Source of the DNA: Methyloligella sp.
GTDB lineage: Bacteria; Pseudomonadota; Alphaproteobacteria; Rhizobiales; HXMU1428-3
Assembly: GCA_021604645.1 (NCBI GenBank)
Contig: BQJJ01000004.1
Location: forward strand, 62,001-126,000
DNA length: 64,000 nucleotides
Direction of reading: 5' to 3'
Part shown: positions 17,031 through 25,364 of the stretch, one piece after another
How the letters are laid out: the number at the start of each line of letters is the position of its first letter
Numbering within the stretch: the stretch's first letter is position 1
The notes under the pieces: model-generated
Seen by the model: the letters and a program-made list of their open reading frames with translations, nothing else
Databases searched by the model: none
Told to the model about the DNA's origin: nothing
Position numbers and translations under genes: made by a program

Positions 17031-17612
17031 ATGAGAAAGTTAACCATTATAACTTTTTTATCACTTGATGGTGTCATGCAAGGACCAAGTAGTCCTGAAG
17101 AAGATCCATCTGATAACTTTACGCAAGGTGGGTGGGCGTCTGATTATTGGGATGAAACGATGCCACATGTTTTGAAGGAAGCAATGAGCGTTCCTTATGA
17201 CATTCTATTTGGCCGTAAGACTTATGATGTTTTTGCGTCTCACTGGCCTGAAGTTGAGAGCCCTGATCCTGTTGCAAAGCTTTTGAATGAAGCTCGAAAA
17301 TATGTTTTTACTTCTTCCGAGAGTGGGCTTGAATGGGATAACTCGGTTTCTTTATCTGGAGATATACGGACAGAAATTTTAAATTTAAAAAGTCAGAGTG
17401 GTCCATTGATACAAGTGCATGGTAGTGGTGAACTTGTGCAATCTCTTTTAAAGCATAAATTGGTAGACGAATTGCGTTTATGGACTTTTCCGGTTCATGT
17501 TGGGCAAGGTAAAAAATTATTCGGTTCTGATTTACCTCGCGCCAATTATAAACTCAAAAAAACGGAAGCATATTCAAATGGTGTGATTATGAGTATTTAT
17601 GAACCACTCTAG
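17031..17612 (+). CDS. Dihydrofolate-reductase-family protein (RibD C-terminal domain)
   Basis: A 193-residue single-domain protein of the DHFR/RibD_C superfamily. Start LTIITFLSLDGVMQGP is the typical first strand; LFGRKTYDVFASHWP and VFTSSESGLEW follow, then LIQVHGSGELVQSLL and VDELRLWTFPVHVGQGKKLF. Such proteins probably reduce a small molecule with NADPH, but substrates are mostly unknown; it is not the folate enzyme FolA. It directly follows the membrane-protein gene with no gap, forming a probable two-gene operon. Confidence 0.9.
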   Translation: MRKLTIITFLSLDGVMQGPSSPEEDPSDNFTQGGWASDYWDETMPHVLKEAMSVPYDILFGRKTYDVFASHWPEVESPDPVAKLLNEARKYVFTSSESGLEWDNSVSLSGDIRTEILNLKSQSGPLIQVHGSGELVQSLLKHKLVDELRLWTFPVHVGQGKKLFGSDLPRANYKLKKTEAYSNGVIMSIYEPL

Positions 17613-17631
17613 TCGTTTGATTTTTGATTGT

Positions 17632-18378
17632 TTATTGAGCAAAACCTTCTACGCCGATGCGCCAGAATTCGATGCCGACGCCGGTGACGAGGATGGCGGC
17701 TGAGATGGCGATCATGATCCACCAGAATTTTTGGGCGGCTTTTCGGGCTGTTTGAACAGCAGCTGGAGATAATGGTTGTTTGTCCCATGAAGGAGGGCCT
17801 TTGATGGCGGCGAGATATTGACCGCCTGCGTGAACGGTTCCTCTTTCACTTAACGGCAGACCTGAGCGCATGGCGATCTCATGGCTGATTTCAGAAAATG
17901 GAAAGGCCGGGTCTGTGGCTTTTTCTTTTGTGTAGCCAAGGATGTGACGCTCTCCATCTTGGGTAACGATGCTACAAGAGCGCATGAGTATAGGAATGAT
18001 GGCTTCTCTATAAATTTCGCTACGGCTTTCAACTGATTTTACGTCCTCGTAGGTGAGGCTGATTGTTTTGTATGGCAGAAGGGGCAAGGGACCGCGCCAG
18101 TTGGGGACAAGGAGGACTGCGTCTTGTTCGTTTAGTTGGATGCGGGTTCGCAGACTTGATAAAATGTGAGCGCCGAGAAACACCATCCAAATCGCAAATA
18201 AAATGGCAAAAAGAAATAAAATGGCGGCGTCATAATAGAAGCCTTTGCTCAACCTCAAGAAAATCATGAAAGGCAGAGAGATAAAAAAGGGAATAAGAAG
18301 CGTAAAAACAGTTATGAGGATAACTTTCCGGCCTCTACTTGCTTCGAATATTCGCATTGTTTTGTCTACGTCTGTCAT
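17632..18378 (-). CDS. Membrane protein of unknown function
   Basis: A 248-residue protein with two adjacent membrane helices (about residues 18-40 and 48-72), a soluble middle part of beta-strand character (LLVPNWRGPLPLLPY...VESRSEIYREA), and a C-terminal helix near residues 220-240. I recognise no family. The ribosome site (AAAGGAG before the ATG) is formed by the reverse complement of a degenerate copy of the dispersed repeat that begins at the start codon, so the repeat has been co-opted as its translation signal. Convergent with the DHFR-like gene. Confidence 0.75.
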   Translation of the reverse strand: MTDVDKTMRIFEASRGRKVILITVFTLLIPFFISLPFMIFLRLSKGFYYDAAILFLFAILFAIWMVFLGAHILSSLRTRIQLNEQDAVLLVPNWRGPLPLLPYKTISLTYEDVKSVESRSEIYREAIIPILMRSCSIVTQDGERHILGYTKEKATDPAFPFSEISHEIAMRSGLPLSERGTVHAGGQYLAAIKGPPSWDKQPLSPAAVQTARKAAQKFWWIMIAISAAILVTGVGIEFWRIGVEGFAQ

Positions 18379-18560
18379 TTTTAGTGCTCCTTTAGGTTGC
18401 TCTCTTTTAGTGTGCCTTCAGTTTCCCACTAGAAACCGGCACAATGTGCTTCGGATGCCCACATAGCATCCGCAAATAGCAACCGTCACATTCGTGCTCA
18501 GTCAGGTTTGCTTTTTAAATGCGGCTTCAGGTTTCCCACCAGAAACCGGCCCAAAGCATC
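18379..18560 (+). repeat. Cluster of short two-stem hairpin repeats, copy D
   Basis: A degenerate unit (18383-18403) followed by three hairpins: 18411-18443 (outer TGTGCC/GGCACA, bulge TTCA, inner GTTTC/GAAAC, loop CCACTA), 18444-18477 (inner GATGC/GCATC, loop CCACATA) and 18523-18551 (outer GGC/GCC, inner GGTTTC/GAAACC, loop CCACCA). GCATC-n-GCAAATAG recurs at 18466 and 18556. This locus, unlike the others, lies between divergent genes. The rest, to 18704, is the msrA promoter region. Confidence 0.75.
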
Positions 18561-18704
18561 TGCAAATAGTTAGGGCCGCGTTATCCGCGCTCATTATTTT
18601 TTTGTGAACCTTTTTTGAGCGGAACGTGATAATTTGTTACTCTTATTAGACACTAAAATCCGTTATGATGAAAAGTGCAAGAGATAAGAATAGGCAGAAA
18701 TAAA

Positions 18705-19337
18705 ATGTTTTATGCAAAAAGCAAAATTGTGGCGGTTTCTAAAGAAGATGCATTAGCTGGGCGGGCAGAGCCACTTGCTGTTGAGCGAACTCATTTTGTA
18801 AATGGCCATGATATGAAGGGGCCTTATCCTGAGACATCAGAGGTTATTTACTTTGGCTTGGGTTGTTTTTGGGGTGCTGAACGCCGCTTTTGGCAGCTTG
18901 ATGGTGTTTGGGTAACAGCTGTTGGGTATGGGGCCGGGTATACGCCGAACCCGACTTACGAAGAAGTTTGCACAGGCAAAACAGGACATAATGAGCTTGT
19001 TATGGTGGTTTTTGAACCTGAAAAGCTGTCGCTAGATGATTTGCTCTCTGTCTTTTGGGAAGCTCATGACCCCACTCAAGGCAACAGGCAGGGGAATGAT
19101 GTTGGTACGCAATATCGCTCTGGAATTTATACAACGTCTGATGAGCAACAAGCGGCTGTTTTGGAAAGTAAGCTTAAATATCAAGCAGCTTTGAATTCAA
19201 AAGGGTTTGGAGCGATTACGACTGAAGTTAAGCCCAACGATGTTTTTTATTTTGCTGAGACCTATCATCAGCAATATTTAGCTAAAAACCCTGGTGGGTA
19301 TTGCGGTTTGAAGGGGACTGATGTGACGTATCGTTGA
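18705..19337 (+). CDS. msrA: Peptide-methionine (S)-S-oxide reductase MsrA
   Basis: A 210-residue enzyme that repairs oxidised methionine (S form). Seen directly: the catalytic GLGCFWGAERRFW, YTPNPTYEEVCTGKTGHNE, the WEAHDPTQGNRQGNDVGTQYRS core, and the C-terminal GGYCGLKGT with a resolving cysteine. Several longer-type MsrAs, like this one, carry about 40 extra N-terminal residues. ATG at 18705 is used rather than an upstream TTG. Promoter elements must lie in or just after repeat cluster D. Confidence 0.96.
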   Translation: MFYAKSKIVAVSKEDALAGRAEPLAVERTHFVNGHDMKGPYPETSEVIYFGLGCFWGAERRFWQLDGVWVTAVGYGAGYTPNPTYEEVCTGKTGHNELVMVVFEPEKLSLDDLLSVFWEAHDPTQGNRQGNDVGTQYRSGIYTTSDEQQAAVLESKLKYQAALNSKGFGAITTEVKPNDVFYFAETYHQQYLAKNPGGYCGLKGTDVTYR

Positions 19338-19492
19338 GTTATCAACATTATTCAGTCCATGTACCTTCTCATCTTTTGAAATTCCCTTCTCTTTGACCTT
19401 AGAATCTGCTTTTTTAAGTTTGGCGACATTTATCAGTCCTTGGTGATTAGGGTCTACCCCAATTCATCTCTTCAACTTTGGGAGCAGTGGAA

Positions 19493-20245
19493 ATGGCTAA
19501 CTTTGCAACTCATTTGGGTGTAGGTACAATTGCGAGTGGCATGGCGGCAACTTTGGCTGTGGCCACAGAGATGATTAATCAGACTGATATTATTACTTTG
19601 GCACTTGCTGGCGCTTTGGGAAGTGTTTTGCCGGATATTGATTTGAAAGATTCTCGCTCATCTCGGATTATCTTTTTTGCGCTTGGCTTGTTTCTCTCTA
19701 TCGTTGTTTTGTTTTGTGTTGTTTCTAAATATTCAATCGTAGAATTATGGATTATCTGGATCGGTACTTTTTTAGCTGTTCGTTATTGCTTGCATAGTTT
19801 GTTCCATAACTTTGCTGTGCATCGAGGGGTGTTTCATTCTTTATTGGCCGGTGTGTTTTTTCTTTTTGCGACAGCAGCTATTTTTCATCATGGATTACAA
19901 TCAGATCCGCGGATCTGTTGGCTTTCCGGCATATTTATGTTGTTTGGTTATATCGTGCACTTATTGCTTGATGAGATTTATAGTGTTGATTTTAGTGGAA
20001 ACCGGGTGAAGCGATCTTTTGGAACAGCGTTGAAGCTTGTTGAGTATCGCAGCCCTGGGGCTTCTTTTTTAATGGGGCTTGCGGTGGTTGGCGTTTTCTT
20101 TTTAACGCCGCCTTTTGCTTCATTTTTTGAAGTGGTGGGAACAACAGATATCTGGACCCACTTATGGGAGCGTATGCTGCCAACAAACGGATGGTTTGGT
20201 TTTGATATTGGCAATATACAAACGGCTATAACACCGGTTGAATAG
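19493..20245 (+). CDS. YdjM-like membrane-bound metal-dependent hydrolase (DUF457)
   Basis: A 250-residue inner-membrane protein of the LexA-regulated YdjM/YbcI group. MANFATHLGVGTIASG opens the protein with the conserved N-terminal His; GSVLPDIDLKDS is the acidic motif, VHRGVFHSLLA the His-rich motif, and YIVHLLLDEIYSVDF the final motif; together these are the presumed metal ligands. Five or so helices. The ATG at 19493 has GGGAGC in front; an earlier start is possible at 19478. Function in the cell is unproven. An imperfect TAGGGTCTACCCC lies 45 bases upstream. Confidence 0.88.
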   Translation: MANFATHLGVGTIASGMAATLAVATEMINQTDIITLALAGALGSVLPDIDLKDSRSSRIIFFALGLFLSIVVLFCVVSKYSIVELWIIWIGTFLAVRYCLHSLFHNFAVHRGVFHSLLAGVFFLFATAAIFHHGLQSDPRICWLSGIFMLFGYIVHLLLDEIYSVDFSGNRVKRSFGTALKLVEYRSPGASFLMGLAVVGVFFLTPPFASFFEVVGTTDIWTHLWERMLPTNGWFGFDIGNIQTAITPVE

Positions 20246-20267
20246 TGTTTTATTCAAACTTGGATTT

Positions 20268-20870
20268 TTATGAGCAATCGTCGCAAGGTATTGAAGATGT
20301 GTATCTGGGTTTTGAGAAGAAGCGCCGATCGAAGGATTTTTTACCTTTTATAAAAAATTCATAAATAGAAGAATGTTTGTAGTAGAGTTCTGTCATTATG
20401 ATGGTTTCATAATTTCTAGCTAAACCATTTGGTAGATTGTTGACGACAGAATTTTTAGCGTGTTTGTTTGTTCCTTTTTTACTCTCACTCCACTTAACAC
20501 GACTTACAGGCGTTCCTGAGTTATTGGGTTGTGTCTCAATAGCGGTCACAACTATATTGAACTCAAGGCTTTCTTTAGTTGTTAACGCTTTAGATCCGAT
20601 CGAAAAAATGTCTGTCAGATCTTGTTTTGTTGCACTTGTGCCTTGCGCGACAAGGTCTGAAATGGTTTCGGTAACTGTTTCTACTTTGTTTTTTGCGATG
20701 TATAGTCGTGAAATTTCCACTGTACCAAAGTAAGTTGCAATCATCAAAGGTAGAATGAAGGAAAATTCAATAGCGGCGGTTCCTTCAGAGTTCTTCTTAA
20801 AGGTGCTGAGCTTTGTGAAGAATTTATTTACAGCCACTTGAAATAGATTTATCGGATGCTTTTTAATCAT
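20268..20870 (-). CDS. TadE-like minor pilin / pilus assembly protein
   Basis: A 200-residue type IV-like pseudopilin. A short basic leader (residues 1-27) ends at EGTAAIEFSFILPLMIATYFGTVEI, the TadE/TadF signature with the processing site before the hydrophobic helix and the key Glu at position +5. The rest is extracellular, ending with Cys-Asp-Asp-Cys near the C-terminus, a possible disulfide. It follows another TadE-like gene by 21 bases, and both oppose the TadG gene. It would be processed by the CpaA peptidase encoded at 24654. Confidence 0.88.
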   Translation of the reverse strand: MIKKHPINLFQVAVNKFFTKLSTFKKNSEGTAAIEFSFILPLMIATYFGTVEISRLYIAKNKVETVTETISDLVAQGTSATKQDLTDIFSIGSKALTTKESLEFNIVVTAIETQPNNSGTPVSRVKWSESKKGTNKHAKNSVVNNLPNGLARNYETIIMTELYYKHSSIYEFFIKGKKSFDRRFFSKPRYTSSIPCDDCS

Positions 20871-20891
20871 GAGATGAAGTTTCCTATTTCC

Positions 20892-21446
20892 TTAACTGGG
20901 TTCTTTGCGAAATGCTGCAAATCCTTGGACTAACCTGTTGTTGTTAGGTAAGTTTCCAAGGCCTAAATTAGGAATTTTTGCAAATAGTTCCCATTCAATG
21001 AATGTTCTTACTGTTGCTATTGTGCCTGCATCTACGGATTCAAACAGAAAATTATCATCCAGACTGCCATCGCCTTTGATATTGAAGGATGTATCAATGC
21101 TGGCAAAATTATCGTAAGTTTTAACTTCAACTTTTATTTTTGATAAGCAATTTGGAATGAATACTACATTGGAGCAAATATCTTCTTTAAATTTTGCTAG
21201 GGTAGCGATACCACCTTGATTGGTTCTTAGCTTTCTCGCGGTATCTGCTGTTGCATGAGCTAAGTTAATCTCAGCCAAAAAGACCAATGAGATTTCAAGA
21301 ATGCTAAAAATAAGCAGAAAGAACGGAAGGCCGATAAATGCAAATTCGACTGCTACAACACCTTCAACGTCTTTTTTGAATTTCTGAACTAATCTTAATG
21401 ATTTGATGTAAGTTCTATTGAAATTTTTCTTTGCGAAGTCGATCAT
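20892..21446 (-). CDS. TadE-like minor pilin / pilus assembly protein
   Basis: A 184-residue TadE-type protein: basic leader, then DVEGVVAVEFAFIGLPFFLLIFSIL with the conserved glycine cleavage site and Glu, then an extracellular domain with a cysteine pair (ICSNVVFIPNCLSK) that may be disulfide-linked. First gene of a two-gene minus-strand operon divergent from the VWA-bearing TadG gene; the 244-base gap at 21447-21690 should hold both promoters. Confidence 0.88.
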   Translation of the reverse strand: MIDFAKKNFNRTYIKSLRLVQKFKKDVEGVVAVEFAFIGLPFFLLIFSILEISLVFLAEINLAHATADTARKLRTNQGGIATLAKFKEDICSNVVFIPNCLSKIKVEVKTYDNFASIDTSFNIKGDGSLDDNFLFESVDAGTIATVRTFIEWELFAKIPNLGLGNLPNNNRLVQGFAAFRKEPS

Positions 21447-21690
21447 TGAGATGCCTTGGGTACTAAGATTACTAAGTAACTCAAATGTTTTATCAAAAAA
21501 ATCTGAAAAATTCGTTTATGTTTTTGCTCAAAAAGACATAAAACAATCTCCTCGTCTCAAAAACGTTTAGAAAAAATAAACCATAGATGGTTGGAAAATA
21601 TTTATTTTTTTCTGTCATCATCTGTCCAGTTTTAAGAAATTTGTTTGGTTCAAATATTGAGCTGGTTGAATTTATTTTGGGTGATGGTTA

Positions 21691-23148
21691 ATGCAGAAAA
21701 TTATTAAAGACATTAAAAGGCTGGTTGGTCATTTTCATAAGAGTGAAGATGGTGCAGTTGCTATGATTTATGGTCCTATGGCAATTGTCTTATTATTGGC
21801 TGCAGGCATTTCTATTGATTACGCGCGTGGTTATTTGGTTAAAAAAGAGATTGCTCGTGCTCTTGATGCGGCAGTGTTAGCCGCTGGTTCATTGCCAGTA
21901 ACGGATAAAAAAGCCATGAAGAAGTTGGCTAGACAGTATTTTAGAGCCAACATTTCAGTTTCAACGAGAAAAGATTATAAACCTACTATTAAGGTTGTTG
22001 TTAAGAATGATGAGGTGACAGCGACTTCATCTGCTGATGTTCCTACTATACTTATGAAGTTGGCTGGCCATGATACAATGGTGGTGAATGAGAAATCTGT
22101 AGTTGGCAGGACTTTAGTGAATATTGAAGTTGCACTTGTTCTCGATAATACCGGATCAATGCGTGGATCGAAGATGAGTTCTTTGAAAACAGCTGCTAAA
22201 ACTTTGGTTGATACTCTCTATAAAACTAAGGGAAGTTCTGAGTACGTTGAGATCGCACTTGTGCCTTTTACGGGAGCGGTGAATGTTGGTAGTGCTAATA
22301 AAAATGCGACTTGGATTGATGTTGACGGAGATTCTGTTGCAGCCCAAGAGGATTACAATGAAAATCAAAAGTATTCTTGGAATTCAACTATAGATGGTTT
22401 GTCCGCATTTGAAGTGTTGGATGAATATAATAAATCTTGGTCGGGTTGTGTGAGGGCTCGTGTCGGAAATGGGAGCAATGGAGATGGTTCAACTGTTGAT
22501 TTAGATTTATGGGATGTGCCTCCTAGTAGTGATGCAAATACGAAATGGGCACCTTTTTTAAAGCCTTTGTACCTTGCTAGTGGAGAAGGTGGTGTCAATT
22601 CTATTCTGAATTATAATTATGGAGATACATGTCCAATACAGCCCATATTGCCATTAACAAACAATGTGAATACTATTAAAGGTGATATTGATGGTATGGT
22701 TGCTGATGGGTGGACCTCTATTCCTGTAGGCTTGGTTTGGGGATGGCGCGTTTTGTCTAGTGCTGAGCCATATTCTGAAGGTGATGCCGAAAGTAATGCG
22801 CAGAATAAAAAAGTGATTGTTGTTTTGACTGATGGTAAGAATAACCACTCTCACTATGATTATAGTGTTTATTCAGCATATGGGATGCCGTCTAAAGGGC
22901 ATTTAGGGTATGGTTGGTTAGGTAATGAATTGGATAATAAGTTAAAGGCGATTTGCACGAATGTTAAGTCGCAAGATATTTTGATTTATTCAATTACTTT
23001 CCAATTAAATGATAGTAATACTCAGAAACTTATGCGGGACTGTGCCACAAGAGAGGATATGTATTTTAACTCTCCTGATGGGTCTTCTTTGCAAGATGCA
23101 TTTAATCAAATTGCTACTGGGTTGCAGCGGCTAAGATTGAAACAATAA
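21691..23148 (+). CDS. tadG: TadG-like pilus assembly protein with von Willebrand A domain
   Basis: A 485-residue protein with an N-terminal TadE-type anchor (SEDGAVAMIYGPMAIVLLLAAGISIDYARG, residues 18-47; the Glu of classic TadE is replaced by a Tyr/Gly context, common in TadG) and a VWA domain whose metal-ion site is DNTGSM at residues 152-157. The long insert of about 120 residues between the VWA strands contains two cysteines (WSGCVRAR, YGDTCPIQP). VVLTDGKNNH is the later VWA strand. It is thought to help anchor or assemble Flp pili at the envelope. Followed by a strong terminator. Confidence 0.9.
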   Translation: MQKIIKDIKRLVGHFHKSEDGAVAMIYGPMAIVLLLAAGISIDYARGYLVKKEIARALDAAVLAAGSLPVTDKKAMKKLARQYFRANISVSTRKDYKPTIKVVVKNDEVTATSSADVPTILMKLAGHDTMVVNEKSVVGRTLVNIEVALVLDNTGSMRGSKMSSLKTAAKTLVDTLYKTKGSSEYVEIALVPFTGAVNVGSANKNATWIDVDGDSVAAQEDYNENQKYSWNSTIDGLSAFEVLDEYNKSWSGCVRARVGNGSNGDGSTVDLDLWDVPPSSDANTKWAPFLKPLYLASGEGGVNSILNYNYGDTCPIQPILPLTNNVNTIKGDIDGMVADGWTSIPVGLVWGWRVLSSAEPYSEGDAESNAQNKKVIVVLTDGKNNHSHYDYSVYSAYGMPSKGHLGYGWLGNELDNKLKAICTNVKSQDILIYSITFQLNDSNTQKLMRDCATREDMYFNSPDGSSLQDAFNQIATGLQRLRLKQ

Positions 23149-23194
23149 GATTGTTAGTTGGTTTTTTTTCTTACTGATTTTTTTATAAGACTGT

Positions 23195-23240
23195 TAAAAA
23201 AGATGGGCGACTTTCTAGTAGAAGTCGCCCATCTTTTTTT
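23195..23240. terminator. Strong bidirectional terminator
   Basis: GATGGGCGACTT (23202-23213) and AAGTCGCCCATC (23222-23233) form a 12-bp perfect stem flanked by A6 on the left and T7 on the right. It ends both tadG and the convergent pilus N-domain gene. Confidence 0.92.
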
Positions 23241-23259
23241 TGAATTAAAAAACGATTTT

Positions 23260-23811
23260 TTATTTAGATTGCTTTAAAGCTCTGTCGATTGTTTGTAGTT
23301 TTGCCTGAAAATTGTTTGTTAATGATTTTATATGTTCTGGATCATCGCCAAGTGTTGGTGTTGGCTGGCAATTTGGAGTGCATGTATAACTCAGGCGAGC
23401 ACCACCTCGTTGGATCCGAACAACGTTACGGCTATCATCATCTACATAAACCCATTTATCAAAAATTCTCTCACCATCTTTATTGAGTAGAATAATATTG
23501 GTTCGTCCATATGATTTACCAGTGATAATGAATGTAGAATTGTTTTGAATAGTGATGTCCGCAATAGCAGGATTACCTATTAATGCGTCAGAAATCTGAT
23601 CTTCTAATTTCACTAAAGTGATTTGATTAAGCGTGATCTTCATTAAAGCATTCGATGTGGAATGCGTGATGATGTTTTGATCATTTTTCTCTTCGGCTTT
23701 GACTTCATTAATTGAGAGTGAGCCTGTTGTCTGGAGAAACAGAGTTAAAATCAGGCAATGAAAAATTTGTCTTTTCATTGAATTTTTTTGAACTGATAAA
23801 GTACTAACCAT
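23260..23811 (-). CDS. Stand-alone pilus-assembly N-domain protein (CpaC N-terminal domain homologue)
   Basis: A 183-residue exported protein. After a signal peptide (to about residue 40) it carries a single T2SS-T3SS_pil_N domain: VKLEDQISDALIGNPAIADITI and FIITGKSYGRTNIILLNKDGERIFD align by eye with the CpaC segment at 26.4-26.6 kb (LPRDVRDVLVSNPEFIDAVL ... DKDGNRIL). No secretin barrel follows; instead there is a C-x3-C pair (CTPNCQPTP) and a helical tail. Such orphan domains occur beside Tad loci in alphaproteobacteria. It may cap or assist the secretin. Start ATG 23811 has AAAGG upstream. Confidence 0.82.
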   Translation of the reverse strand: MVSTLSVQKNSMKRQIFHCLILTLFLQTTGSLSINEVKAEEKNDQNIITHSTSNALMKITLNQITLVKLEDQISDALIGNPAIADITIQNNSTFIITGKSYGRTNIILLNKDGERIFDKWVYVDDDSRNVVRIQRGGARLSYTCTPNCQPTPTLGDDPEHIKSLTNNFQAKLQTIDRALKQSK

Positions 23812-24329
23812 CACACTATAACCTTTTTACTAATCGGAATTGCTCCTTATTAAACTCGCAAAAGGTGAATGATTTCCTTATTTTTGTATGAAAAAGGTAT
23901 TTTTATTATTTTTCATTTTGATTGTTTGGATTTGTGGGAAAGTTATGATTTTTAAAAGTTAAGTTGTTTACTTTTGAAGGTTTAGTTTATTTCGGTCGTT
24001 TTTTAGAAAGTTTCAATAATAATCCATCTTAAAAACTCGTTTTCTCAAGTATATTTGTTTTAATTTCTATTATTTTTCATGTTAATTATTGTTAAATTTA
24101 TGTAATTGCATTTCTTTTCTTCGATTTCCCGTTTTGGCACGTGTTAAAACTTTATATTTATCAATAATTTTTTGTAAATATTTGATTTTATTGACTTTTT
24201 CCTTGTTTTTTTCTTTGAATTTACTGTTTCTTCATAGATTATGGCTATATTCAAAGCTGTTCAGAGGCACTGATCCTTATTAGATGGGTTAGCGCTGTTT
24301 ATATATAAAAATACTCAGGGAGTTACGTA
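23812..24329. other. Large AT-rich divergent intergenic region upstream of flp
   Basis: 518 bases with no supportable gene; very AT-rich. It must contain the promoters of the pilus N-domain gene (minus) and of the flp/cpa operon (plus). A TTGACT at 24191-24196 with TTGAAT 18 bases downstream is a possible but weak promoter. Just before flp, GGGAG at 24318-24322 is its ribosome site. No clear protein-binding palindrome was found. Confidence 0.5.
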
Positions 24330-24500
24330 ATGAAAAATCTAATGGTTCGTTTTATGAATGATGAGTCTGGTGCAACAGCTATTGAATATGGCTTGATCGC
24401 TGCTGGTATCTCAGTTGTAATCATTGGCACAGTGAACAGCATCGGTGGTAAAATTGGTACTGCGTTCACTACTATTAATACTGAAATTGGTAAAAAATAG
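24330..24500 (+). CDS. flp: Flp-family type IVb pilin
   Basis: A 56-residue pilin. A short basic leader with MNDESG precedes ATAIEYGLIAAGISVVIIG, the Flp signature: cleavage after Gly14, Glu at mature +5 and adjacent Tyr (+6). A short soluble tail ends in GKK. It is the major subunit of the Tad pilus and is exported and assembled by the downstream Cpa/Tad machinery after processing by CpaA. GGGAG lies before the ATG. A strong hairpin follows, so flp mRNA is probably more abundant than the rest of the operon. Confidence 0.95.
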   Translation: MKNLMVRFMNDESGATAIEYGLIAAGISVVIIGTVNSIGGKIGTAFTTINTEIGKK

Positions 24501-24542
24501 TATTAGCCAATAATTTTCTGGAAATACTATTTTCTTAAATTA

Positions 24543-24580
24543 GGCACTTATCGTTGTAATCACCGATGAGTGCCTTTTTT
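24543..24580 (+). terminator. Terminator after flp
   Basis: GGCACTTATCG (24543-24553) pairs with CGATGAGTGCC (24564-24574), one G-U pair, followed by TTTTTT. Partial read-through would explain how flp can be expressed at a higher level than cpaA. Confidence 0.88.
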
Positions 24581-24653
24581 ATTCACTGACTTTAATTGAA
24601 ATTAATTTTTTTTTATTATCCTTATGAATTAAAGAAAATGAATAGGTATTAGA

Positions 24654-25154
24654 ATGTTTTACGAGTTATGTGTATTGTTAATTTTTCCGTTTGCATTAAT
24701 CTATGCTGGGATCTCTGATGCGATGTCTTTCACAATATCTAACAAAGTTTCTTTAGCTCTTTTTGTTGGGTTTATTTTACTCGTTCCTTTTTCTGGGCTT
24801 TCTTTAGAAGCAATTGGTAGCCACATTTTGGTTGGTTTTTTAATGCTAGTCATTGGTTTTATATTTTTTGCTCGTGGTTATTTTGGAGGTGGGGATGCAA
24901 AAATAATTGCTGCTTCGTCTTTATGGCTTGGCCCTGAATATACGGTGATGTTTCTCATATTTGCGGCTTTTTACGGTGGGTTACTTTCTGTTATTGTTTT
25001 AAAAATATACACAACACCACTGCCCCCTTTTCTTGCGAAGCAAAAATGGTTGGTGAATTATCAAACGGGAACAGCCGCTGTTCCTTACGGAATCGCGATT
25101 GGTTTATCGGGGTTGAGTATTTATCCTTATTCTCATTGGCTTGGATTGATTTAA
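24654..25154 (+). CDS. cpaA: Prepilin peptidase CpaA (A24 aspartic protease)
   Basis: A 166-residue integral membrane protease that removes the leader of Flp and TadE/G-type pilins. The two catalytic aspartates are in ISDAMSFTISN (about residue 22) and GGGDAKIIAA (about residue 76), the second being the GxGD motif. About five membrane helices; it lacks the N-terminal methylase domain of PilD, as usual for Tad systems. It lies between the flp terminator and cpaB. Confidence 0.93.
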   Translation: MFYELCVLLIFPFALIYAGISDAMSFTISNKVSLALFVGFILLVPFSGLSLEAIGSHILVGFLMLVIGFIFFARGYFGGGDAKIIAASSLWLGPEYTVMFLIFAAFYGGLLSVIVLKIYTTPLPPFLAKQKWLVNYQTGTAAVPYGIAIGLSGLSIYPYSHWLGLI

Positions 25155-25364
25155 GTTTCAATCTCATTGGTTATTATTAGGCGCTTCAATTTGGAGCGCT
25201 TTTTTGTTTGTAAAATTTATATATTTTTTAGGTGGTTACGAATTTGTGATGATTTCTTGAGTCTAAAATTATCAAAAAATGACACTTATTAACCTCCTAT
25301 TGACGATTCCCCCCTTAAGTTTAGTGATGTTTTTGTATTTAGGGCTTAAGGACCTTTGTTAGTT

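Noticed and set aside
24061-24110. CtrA-type TTAA-n-TTAA site near flp
   Set aside because: The spacing is six bases instead of seven, and such matches are expected by chance in AT-rich DNA.
24135-24160. Sigma54-like TTGGCACG before flp
   Set aside because: The second half (TTGC at the right spacing) is missing.
24089-24283. 64-codon frame upstream of flp
   Set aside because: No ribosome site; the translation is a product of AT-rich sequence (Leu/Phe/Ser runs).
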